A DNA stretch of 64,000 nucleotides from assembly GCF_005280735.1 (NCBI RefSeq), contig NZ_CP040077.1, positions 3,224,001-3,288,000 on the forward strand, written 5' to 3'. The position numbers and the translations under genes were made by a program. Below are positions 8,778 through 15,970 of the stretch, one piece after another. The stretch is from Trinickia violacea (GTDB lineage: Bacteria; Pseudomonadota; Gammaproteobacteria; Burkholderiales; Burkholderiaceae). The notes beneath the pieces are model-generated. The model saw nothing but the letters and a program-made list of their open reading frames with translations. It did no database searches and was not told the origin of the DNA. The first letter of the stretch is position 1. Every line of letters starts with the position of its first letter.

Positions 8778-9261
8778 CACCGACGATCAGGCCTGCTGTA
8801 TCGGAGCGAATGCGGCAGCATGCAACGTGGGCGGCCGATTGAATCCACACCGAACACCTGCCCTCGCCGGCTACTTCGGGTATGAACGATAGCCTTACGC
8901 TCTGTCGCTAGCCAAGGCAGAGGATTGTTAGCGAAGCACAGACGGCGCAACTGGCCCGCATTGGCACGACGTGCGGGCCGTCTGTGCTTGGCTAACAATT
9001 CTTTGAGCTAAACCGCTCCACAGACGGTTGGGCTATGTGCGTTGAATCGAAGCACGCATGTGGTGTTCACGACGACCGTATTCGCAGCGCCCGGGACGAA
9101 CAGCTCGCGGCCCGCTTTGGGAAAGGAATACCTGCACAACGCAAGGGATGACGAGACGACGCGGAGTGTCTCAGGCGAGGGTGCGCGACATCTGGCCGAG
9201 CGTATCCCAGGGCGCCGGCGGGAGGCGGAGGGGTCGGTGTTGCGAGCGAGCGGATCGGGAT
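8778..9261. other. Gene-poor stretch left of the transposase
   Basis: Apart from the palindrome at 8924-8999 I see no supported gene. Frames on both strands lack family resemblance and ribosome sites. The end of the IS91-type element probably lies somewhere in 9000-9261, but I cannot fix it without copies to compare. Confidence 0.4.
8924..8999. repeat. Large imperfect palindrome with near-perfect 22-base outer arms
   Basis: The outer arms ATTGTTAGC (8924-8932) and GCTAACAAT (8991-8999) are perfect complements. They continue after a single mismatch with AAGCACAGACGG against CCGTCTGTGCTT. A second stem, GGCCCGCA with TGCGGGCC, lies inside. The 76-base element could fold into a very stable hairpin. 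It lies left of the IS91-type transposase, on the side where the ori end of such elements is expected, but about 260 bp from the gene end. Confidence 0.7.
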
Positions 9262-10464
9262 TCATCGGGGACTCGCCGGTGGCGCGCGCGGCGCCGCATA
9301 GGGCAACAAGTGGTCGATGCACAGCATGCGCCCGCGCGAACACACTGGACAGACGTAGAGCGAGCGGCCTGTGAGTTCCGCGTAGCGGTCGCGATAGTCA
9401 AGTTCGGGCGCGTCGCAGGCTTCGCTGGTTGGCTCGACGTTGAGCAGATCACGGCATACGGTCAGCCGAGACTCACGCAGGCGATTGCTGAGCAAGCCGT
9501 AGTGACGGATGCGTTGTAGCCCGCGCGGCAACACATGCAGCAGGAAGCGCCGGATGAATTCGTGGGCGTCCAGATGCATCACGCGCGGCCTGCCCGGATG
9601 ACGATAGTCCTTCCAGCGGAACGTGACGCGCCCGTCGGTCTGGCCGACGAGGCGGTTGTTGGAGATCGCGACGCGGTGTGTGTAGCGGCCGAGATAGTCG
9701 AGGACCTGCTGCGGGCCGCCAAACGGCTCCTTAGCGTAGACAACCCATTCGGCGTGCCGCGGACCGGCAAGATAGCGAGCAAACTCGCGTCGTTCCGCCA
9801 GGTGCACGAGCGAGGAGAAGAACCGCAGTTCGCCCACGTCGAAGGCATGCTGCAATCGCTCGAGGAACAGTCGCCGGAACAGACGCGAAAGCACCCGCAC
9901 GGGCAGGAAGAAACCAGGTTTGCAGGCCACCCAGCGGCTGCCGTCGGCAGCGAGGCCACCGCCCGGGACGACGCAGTGCAGATGGGGATGATGCACAAGA
10001 TTCTGCCCCCACGTGTGCAGGATCGCGATGAAACCGATCGTTGCACCGAGATGGCGTGGGTCGGCCGCGATCGTGTGCAGCGTTTCGGCCGTGGCCTGGA
10101 ACAGAATGTCGTAGACCACCCGCTTGTTCTGGAAGGCGATCGACGCGATCTGCTCGGGGATGGTGAAGACCACGTGGAAGTACGGCACGGGCAGCAGGTC
10201 GGCTTGGCGGTCCTCGAGCCATTGCGCGCGGGCGAGCGACTGGCACTTCGGACAGTGCCGGTTACCACAGGAGTTATAGGCAATGCGCTGATGTCCACAG
10301 GTGTCGCACTGCTCGACGTGGCCACCCAGCGCCGCGGTACGACATTGCTCGATCGCGCTCATGACGCGACGCTGTTCGCGGCTGAGCGAGTCGGCATGCA
10401 CTTCCCGATAGGTTGGGCCGTGTCGACGCAGAACGTCCGCCAGTTCCAGCGCGGCGCGCATCAT
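9262..10464 (-). CDS. IS91-family transposase (HUH, rolling-circle type)
   Basis: 400 residues. The N-terminal zinc-binding domain contains CDTCGH (about 57-62) and CGNRHCPKCQ (about 70-79). The HUH nuclease motif is HPHLHCVVPGGG near residue 160, and the nuclease Tyr lies in LGRYTHRVAISNNR near residue 270. The C-terminus has another CxxC (VCPVCSRG). These enzymes nick one strand and move DNA by rolling-circle replication, and one-ended events can carry flanking genes. It starts 5 bp after the recombinase gene, so both are one transcript. The length is normal and the frame intact. Confidence 0.93.
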   Translation of the reverse strand: MMRAALELADVLRRHGPTYREVHADSLSREQRRVMSAIEQCRTAALGGHVEQCDTCGHQRIAYNSCGNRHCPKCQSLARAQWLEDRQADLLPVPYFHVVFTIPEQIASIAFQNKRVVYDILFQATAETLHTIAADPRHLGATIGFIAILHTWGQNLVHHPHLHCVVPGGGLAADGSRWVACKPGFFLPVRVLSRLFRRLFLERLQHAFDVGELRFFSSLVHLAERREFARYLAGPRHAEWVVYAKEPFGGPQQVLDYLGRYTHRVAISNNRLVGQTDGRVTFRWKDYRHPGRPRVMHLDAHEFIRRFLLHVLPRGLQRIRHYGLLSNRLRESRLTVCRDLLNVEPTSEACDAPELDYRDRYAELTGRSLYVCPVCSRGRMLCIDHLLPYAAPRAPPASPR

Positions 10465-10469
10465 CGCGC

Positions 10470-11351
10470 TCAGTCGTTGGTGGGCGATGGCTCAGGGCAG
10501 ATGGGAGTGGCAGATCGGTGAGGCAGGCGATCGAACGGACTGGTCGTCGCGCAGACGGTGCTGGTTGCGACCTTCAGATAGCGCGAGGTGGTGGCAAGGC
10601 TGCAATGACCGAGCAGCAACTGGATGGTGCGCACGTCGGTGCCGGATTCGAGCAGGTGCGTCGCGAACGCATGGCGCAAGGAGTGCGGCGTGATGGGCTT
10701 GCTGATACCGGCGCGGCGGCGCGCGTCCTGGCAGGCTTGCCGTATCACGTCGGCACCCACGGGTTGATCCGCGAAGCGGCCCGGGAACAGCCAGTACTGG
10801 GGCCGGCCAATGCACCAGTAATTGCGCAGGATCTCCAGCAGCCGTGGCGAGAGCATCACATAGCGGTCGGCGTGGCCCTTGCCCTGTTCGACGCGCAACA
10901 TCATGCGCTGGCTATCGATATCGCTGACCTTCAGCCGGGTGGCCTCCGAGATGCGCAGGCCCGCGGCGTAGGCTGCCATCAGCACGGTACGATGCTTGAC
11001 GCTGCGGATCGCTTCGAGGAACTGGTTGACCTCCTCCTGACTGAGGATCACCGGCAGCTTGCGGGGTGTCCTCGACATGGGGATCTCGTCGACTGACCAG
11101 TCGCGTTTGAGCGTGACGTTGTACAGAAAGCGCAGCGCCGCAGTGGCCACCACCAGCGTGCTGGGTGAGCGCCGCAGGACCTCAATCAGGTGCACTTGCC
11201 AGTCGCGCACCTCCTCTGGGCCCAGCAGTTCAGGGGAACACCCGAAGTGCTGGGCAAAGGCGCTCACCTGCTGGAGGTAGGCGCGCTGCGTGTTGGCGGC
11301 GAGGTTGCGCACGCGCATATCCACGATCATGCGTCGACGTAAGGGTGTCAT
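10470..11351 (-). CDS. Tyrosine recombinase/integrase paired with IS91-type transposase
   Basis: 293 residues from the ATG at 11351, chosen over a GTG four codons upstream because GGAG sits six bases before it. A SAM-like N-terminal core-binding domain (about 1-95) is followed by a catalytic domain with all expected residues: Arg in AGLRISEATRL, Lys in the beta hairpin (EQGKGHADR), HxxR in TPHSLRHAF, His in LLGHCSL and Tyr in SRYLKV. The C-terminal tail after the Tyr is Pro/Ser rich. The tandem arrangement is known for some IS91-like elements, where the recombinase role is unclear. Confidence 0.92.
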   Translation of the reverse strand: MTPLRRRMIVDMRVRNLAANTQRAYLQQVSAFAQHFGCSPELLGPEEVRDWQVHLIEVLRRSPSTLVVATAALRFLYNVTLKRDWSVDEIPMSRTPRKLPVILSQEEVNQFLEAIRSVKHRTVLMAAYAAGLRISEATRLKVSDIDSQRMMLRVEQGKGHADRYVMLSPRLLEILRNYWCIGRPQYWLFPGRFADQPVGADVIRQACQDARRRAGISKPITPHSLRHAFATHLLESGTDVRTIQLLLGHCSLATTSRYLKVATSTVCATTSPFDRLPHRSATPICPEPSPTND

Positions 11352-11948
11352 GGCGGACTCCACTCAGAAGGGACAAGGCAGCAAACTGCACTGCCATCGT
11401 CCCACTCGAGGGGAGCCATTCCATGAACGATGTCGAAGCCGACGCCGCTGGCTGACCACCTCCTCCCGCGTCAGCGGGTTAGTTCAAGGCGAGGTTATCG
11501 CGGCTAGCACCCATGAGATACGTCACGCTCCGAAAAGCAGAGCGGTGTCTGACCAAAGTTCGGCCTCAGCTGACGTTCACGTCTCGCCTTTGGTAGGGCA
11601 GCTTCAGGTTTGCTCCTCTGCCATTCGCACCGTCGCGACTGCGAATGGCAGTTCTCGCTGCCGTCGGATGCGTACTTGCCGCTCTATCTGCGACAATGAA
11701 TCGATCAGTTTGATAGACGGCTTCGGCTCGGTTTCTGCCGACCGCGTCGCACAGCAGTCGGCCGAGAAGATACGGTCGACTGTGCTGCCCAGATCGTCGA
11801 TCGTTCACCCTCGCCGACACGGACCCGCAATGCTTGTTCGCCTGCTCACCGCCTCCGACGCTCTATCGTTCCAATCTCTGCGGCTATTAAAGACCGGCGC
11901 GATCCGACGCTCGGCTGTCGACTAACAGCAATACTCTCGAGCATCGGC
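11352..11948. other. Intergenic stretch right of the IS91-type element
   Basis: No gene recognised. It should contain the right end of the IS91-type element close to the recombinase start. A perfect 10-bp inverted repeat GCCATTCGCA / TGCGAATGGC is at 11620-11629 and 11640-11649. A GTTCAAG string near 11484 resembles IS91-type target motifs but is too short to weigh. Confidence 0.45.
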
Positions 11949-12296
11949 TTACTCTGCGACACTAGCTAGCGCGGCGGCACGAATGAGCCGTGTCTCCTGT
12001 GCTGTGATCAGATGGCCCGATGCCTTGAGATAGGCCGGGAAATCCGGATGCGTATCGCGTGCAAGGCACCGTCGTTCGTAGTCTGCCAGATCGTCATACC
12101 CCCACAGGTGAGTGAACTGGTTCTGCGGCCCGACCAGACTTGTCCAAAAGCCAAGCGGATGTCCAAGCGTCTCGAGCAGGATTGGCATGGCGAGACTGTC
12201 AAACACCTCGAGAAAGTCGGGCATCTTGCGCAGCGCGATCGTGTAGACCCGGAAATCCACGAGGGGCTTTGCCAGAAACATGGGGTGGGTGCTCAT
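11949..12296 (-). CDS. NIPSNAP-family protein
   Basis: 115 residues; dimeric alpha+beta barrel fold of the NIPSNAP family (VDFRVYTIALRKMPDFLEVF at the start, then FTHLWGYDDLADYERRCLA). The ATG at 12296 overlaps the stop of the KstD-like gene (ATGA), which shows tight translational coupling; the longer frame from 12317 would run inside that gene. No catalytic role is established for most NIPSNAP proteins, though related barrels act as small monooxygenases or binding proteins. It is the last gene of the leftward SDR-flavoprotein unit. Confidence 0.85.
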   Translation of the reverse strand: MSTHPMFLAKPLVDFRVYTIALRKMPDFLEVFDSLAMPILLETLGHPLGFWTSLVGPQNQFTHLWGYDDLADYERRCLARDTHPDFPAYLKASGHLITAQETRLIRAAALASVAE

Positions 12297-14008
12297 GCAC
12301 ACACCTTCTCTTTGCACGTCATGGTGGCGATGGCGTTACCGGTGACATAGCCGAAAGTCATATTGGGCCCATGGGTGATACCGGCGCCCGGATAGTTGCC
12401 GCCCATCACGCTGCGCCGATCATTGCCGACCGCGTAAAGGCCCTCAATCTGGCTGCCGTCGGCGCGCAGCACCTCGCCGGTGACGCTAGTCCTGAGCCCG
12501 TCGAACGTGCCCAGATCGCCCATCACCACCTTCACTGCGTAGAAGGGGCCGGTCGAGATCGGCGCAACGCATGGATTGGGCTTGTTGTCAGGATCAGCGA
12601 GATAACGGTTGAACGATGTGCGACCGCGATCGAACATCGGGTCTTCTCCGCGCTCGGCATCGAGATTGTAGGCATAGACCGTCATCTCAAGCGCGTCAGG
12701 AACAATCCCGCAATTGCGCGCCAGTTCGCGGATCGTCTCGCCCTTGATGAGATAGCCTTTGCGTAGCAACGGCCCCACCGGCATCGGCGCGGGCTTGGCA
12801 TAGCCCAGTCCATACTTGCCCAGCGCCACCTTGTCGCAGATCAGCCACATCGCCGTCTCCCGCTCACCCTCGCAAGCGCGGATCAGCGCCGCGCCAACAT
12901 CGTGGTAGGAGTTCGATTCATTGGTGAAGCGCTGACCGCTCCGCAGCACGCCGATCACGCCGGGCTTATAGCGGTCGAGCAGATGCGGGAAAACGCCTGT
13001 GCGGCCCTTGCCAAAGGGCACCTTTGAGACAGGCATCCAGGCCGACGCGTCGGCGAAGCCGAGCGCCACGGCACCGCCCACCTTCTCGGCCATGGTCAGC
13101 CCGTCGCCCGTATTGCCGACGGGCGTCGGCGAGAGATGCTCACCCCCACGCTTCACATGCGGATAGACCTGCGCGATGCGCTTGAGATCGTGCGGGAAGC
13201 CGCCGCAAGCCAGCACGACGCCGTGCCGGGCGGCGATCCGAAGGTCACCGTCCGCAGCGGCCGCGCGCACACCGACCACCTTGCCGTCCTCGCTCAGCAG
13301 TTCCTTCACGGGCGTCGAAGTGAGGATCGGAATGTCGATCGCCAGCGCCGACTTCGCGAGCCTCGCGGCGAGCGCGTTGCCGCTCGTTACGTTGATCCCC
13401 CGCCGGTAAAGCCCCAGCTCCTTGATGTGCGTAGCGAGACGCCGGGCCACGTAAAGGAACGAAACAATCGACTTGGTCGCGCGGAAGAAGTGCTTGAGGT
13501 CCGCGTTCGAGGAATTGAACATCATTCCCATGAAGGTGATCGTCTCGAGCGGCGGCTTGAGGCGACGCATGTCCTTGCCCAGCCCGCGAATGTCATAGGG
13601 CGCGGCGAGGATCGAGCGGCCGATGTCGACGCCGCCGGACGCATCAGGGTGATAGTCCGGATAGAGCGTGGGCACGAACTTCATATCCGTCTCTCGCTCG
13701 AAGAACTCGACCATTCTCGGCCCGTTCTCGATAAAGCATTGGACCGCGGCGGCATCGTAGTTGTTACCCGTCTCGCTCATCATGTATTCGCGCACGCGCT
13801 CGACGGTGTCAGCCGGGTTCTGCTGTCGGCCATATTTGCTCAGCGGAATCCACAGGACCCCGCCCGACAGCGCGGTGGTACCACCGAACACGGGCTCCTT
13901 TTCGAGCACGATGACATCGAGGCCGCGCTTGCGTGCAGTGATCGCGGTGGCGAGGCCCGCAGCACCCGATCCGACCACGACCAGATCGCAAGTGATCTCC
14001 TTGGCCAT
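12293..14008 (-). CDS. KstD-like FAD-dependent dehydrogenase (candidate 4-oxocyclohexanecarboxylate desaturase)
   Basis: 571 residues, FAD_binding_2 family. The FAD motif is VVGSGAAGLA at about 11-20, with VLEKEPVFGGTTALSGG after it. The C-terminal NYPGAGITHGPNMTFGY carries the Tyr and Gly that in 3-ketosteroid delta1-dehydrogenases help enolise the ketone. The family introduces a C=C bond next to a ring ketone. Neighbours are an SDR 34 bp upstream and a NIPSNAP gene that overlaps its stop. In the cyclohexanecarboxylate aromatization route such enzymes convert 4-oxocyclohexanecarboxylate to 4-hydroxybenzoate, and pobA nearby would consume that product. A steroid-type substrate remains possible. 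Confidence 0.85.
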   Translation of the reverse strand: MAKEITCDLVVVGSGAAGLATAITARKRGLDVIVLEKEPVFGGTTALSGGVLWIPLSKYGRQQNPADTVERVREYMMSETGNNYDAAAVQCFIENGPRMVEFFERETDMKFVPTLYPDYHPDASGGVDIGRSILAAPYDIRGLGKDMRRLKPPLETITFMGMMFNSSNADLKHFFRATKSIVSFLYVARRLATHIKELGLYRRGINVTSGNALAARLAKSALAIDIPILTSTPVKELLSEDGKVVGVRAAAADGDLRIAARHGVVLACGGFPHDLKRIAQVYPHVKRGGEHLSPTPVGNTGDGLTMAEKVGGAVALGFADASAWMPVSKVPFGKGRTGVFPHLLDRYKPGVIGVLRSGQRFTNESNSYHDVGAALIRACEGERETAMWLICDKVALGKYGLGYAKPAPMPVGPLLRKGYLIKGETIRELARNCGIVPDALEMTVYAYNLDAERGEDPMFDRGRTSFNRYLADPDNKPNPCVAPISTGPFYAVKVVMGDLGTFDGLRTSVTGEVLRADGSQIEGLYAVGNDRRSVMGGNYPGAGITHGPNMTFGYVTGNAIATMTCKEKVCA

Positions 14009-14042
14009 ATCTACTCTCCTCGTCGTTATGGTGTGATGGAGC

Positions 14043-14888
14043 TCACGCGGCCGGGGTGGCGTTGAAACCGGGGCGCGGGACCATGTCCATCAGCATGCAA
14101 TCGAGCCCGCCGTCGACAAGTACCTCCGCGCCATTGACGTAGGCAGCCAGGTCAGAGGCGAGGAACAGGGCCGGGCCGGCGAGGTCCTCCGGCTCGCCGA
14201 TGCGGCGGCTCGCGGTGGCGGCGGCGCGGCGAGCCTCGAAGCCGGGCTCCTCGTAGAACTTTGCGGACAGCGCGGTGCGGATCATGCCGGGCAGCACGCA
14301 GTTGCTGCGCACCCCGCGTGGGCCCCACTCCGCCGCCAACTGCCGCGAGAGGAGCAGCACACCCGCCTTGCTCGGGCTATAGGAACCGCTATTGGTCTGC
14401 GGACTGAGCGCCGCAATCGAGGCAACGTGGACGATACTGCCCTTGCCCGCCGCCAGCATGTCGCGCCCGAAAGCTCGAGCACACAGAAGATAGCCGGTCA
14501 GGTTCACGGCGATGGCCTGGTTCCAGTCCTCGATCGAGACCGTCTCGAGAGGTCCGGCGCGCAGGAGCCCTGCATTGTTGACGAGCACGCTGGCCGGCCC
14601 GAGCGCTGCGCGAACCGCGCCAGCAGCTGCGGCAACCGAGGCTTCGTCCGACACGTCGCAGCCGATCGCCTGCGTCACCGCACCGGCCTTCCGAAGTTCG
14701 GCGGCGACAGCTTCAGCACCGGCAAGATTCCGATCCACGAGCGCCACATGCGCTCCGACATCGGCGAAGGCGCGCGCGATGCCGGCACCAATGCCACTGC
14801 CCGCACCCGTGACCACGCAGACCTTTCCCTCCAAGTTCAGCCAGTATGGGGTCGAGGCAGCTGCGCGATTTTCAAGTTCCTGTCCCAT
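14043..14888 (-). CDS. Short-chain dehydrogenase/reductase (candidate 4-hydroxycyclohexanecarboxylate dehydrogenase)
   Basis: 281 residues, classical SDR. NAD(P) motif TGAGSGIG at 27-34, NNAG at 104-107, and catalytic Ser157, Tyr170 and Lys174 (YSPSK). The ATG at 14888 is chosen because AGGAGG lies nine bases before it; a longer frame from 14930 has none. It is the first gene of a leftward unit with the KstD-like and NIPSNAP genes and diverges from the AraC gene. Oxidation of a ring hydroxyl to a ketone would provide the substrate for the KstD-like enzyme. The exact substrate is inferred from context. Confidence 0.85.
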   Translation of the reverse strand: MGQELENRAAASTPYWLNLEGKVCVVTGAGSGIGAGIARAFADVGAHVALVDRNLAGAEAVAAELRKAGAVTQAIGCDVSDEASVAAAAGAVRAALGPASVLVNNAGLLRAGPLETVSIEDWNQAIAVNLTGYLLCARAFGRDMLAAGKGSIVHVASIAALSPQTNSGSYSPSKAGVLLLSRQLAAEWGPRGVRSNCVLPGMIRTALSAKFYEEPGFEARRAAATASRRIGEPEDLAGPALFLASDLAAYVNGAEVLVDGGLDCMLMDMVPRPGFNATPAA

Positions 14889-14943
14889 GTAGTTAATCCT
14901 CCTAAAGTTTTGCATGCGACTACGCTTCATGAAATTCGTATCG

Positions 14944-14977
14944 CCATTGAACGCCGCAAGCGCCTATGGAACAATGG
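14944..14977. promoter_or_regulatory. Inverted repeat CCATTG / CAATGG in the SDR-AraC divergent promoter region
   Basis: Arms at 14944-14949 and 14972-14977 in the 124-bp gap between the leftward SDR gene and the rightward AraC gene. Candidate AraC-type operator; the arms are only 6 bp, so chance is possible. Confidence 0.25.
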
Positions 14978-15012
14978 ACAGAGATCACATATAGCAGGAC
15001 ATAACGTGCATC

Positions 15013-15945
15013 ATGGCCCATGACCAACCGCGCCGCCGGACCGTTCTGCATTTCGCGCTCTATGGCGCGGAAGCCGACCAACCCTGGGTCGACATGGTGC
15101 ATTACGAACGCATTCCCCTGCGTGCCGGCCGTTTCGACTTCGACATCAAGCCGCACGTCCACGATGCGCTGATCCAGGTGCTCTACGTCACCGCCGGGGG
15201 CGGCGAGACCTTCATCGACGGCAAGACCTGGGCGGTCGTTGCGCCATGCCTGATCGTCGTGCCAGCGCGCTCGGTCCACGGCTTTCACTTCCGGAGCGAC
15301 ATCGACGGTCACGTCATCACCGCCGCGCAGTCTGCGCTGGAATCGCTGGCGATGACGGCCGCGCCCGAACTGCTGGAATTCATCCGCACGCCGACAGTGC
15401 TGTCGATCGATCCCGACGTCGAGCGCGGCACACCTTTGGACACCCTATTTCAGTCGATCGGGCACGAGGCGGAGAGCCACGAGCGCTGGCAGTTCACCGC
15501 AGGCGCAGCACTGACGATCGCCCTGTTCGTCAAGATCGGGCGCCTCAGCGAGAGCGCCCGGCTTTCGGCCAGTTCCGAGCAGCGGACAATGGCCGCGCGG
15601 ATCGAGCGGTTTCGCGCCCTGCTCGACCGCCATTGCCGTGAGCGGCGGCCGGTCGCCAGCTATGCCGACGAGATGGGCGTGAGCACCGGCCAGCTCTCCC
15701 GCATCTGCCGTGCGACCTTCGGGGTCTCGGCAATCGAGGCAATCGATGCACGCTCGATCCATGAGGCCAAGCGGCTGCTCGGCTATTCGACGCTCAGCGT
15801 GAAGCAGATCGCCAGTGAACTGGGCTTTCAGGACGAGGCCTATTTCGGTCGTTTCTTCCGCAAGCAGACGGGACTCCGGCCTACCGAATACCGCTCTGCG
15901 GCCCACGACCGATCCTTGCCGACGGAAAAGGGGGGAGCGAGCTGA
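15013..15945 (+). CDS. AraC-family transcriptional activator (PobR/HpaA-like)
   Basis: 310 residues. The N-terminal cupin effector domain (about 40-95, with PHVHDALIQVLYVTAGGGE) is followed by a C-terminal pair of helix-turn-helix motifs (about 205-300) ending with FQDEAYFGRFFRKQTGLRP. Such regulators respond to aromatic or alicyclic acids. It lies between the divergent SDR-flavoprotein operon and the convergent P450 fusion gene (26 bp between stops). This makes it the obvious regulator of cluster A. Which of the 5-prime dyads it binds (14944-14977, 18768-18808, 18938-18958) cannot be told from sequence. Confidence 0.88.
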   Translation: MAHDQPRRRTVLHFALYGAEADQPWVDMVHYERIPLRAGRFDFDIKPHVHDALIQVLYVTAGGGETFIDGKTWAVVAPCLIVVPARSVHGFHFRSDIDGHVITAAQSALESLAMTAAPELLEFIRTPTVLSIDPDVERGTPLDTLFQSIGHEAESHERWQFTAGAALTIALFVKIGRLSESARLSASSEQRTMAARIERFRALLDRHCRERRPVASYADEMGVSTGQLSRICRATFGVSAIEAIDARSIHEAKRLLGYSTLSVKQIASELGFQDEAYFGRFFRKQTGLRPTEYRSAAHDRSLPTEKGGAS

Positions 15946-15970
15946 CTCGACCTCGCCCCCGTCATCCGGG

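Noticed and set aside
8924..8999. Palindrome as an integron attC site
   Set aside because: The arm orientation is opposite (GTTAGC left, GCTAAC right) and the core boxes RYYYAAC/GTTRRRY do not fit; no IntI-type integrase with the extra helix was seen.
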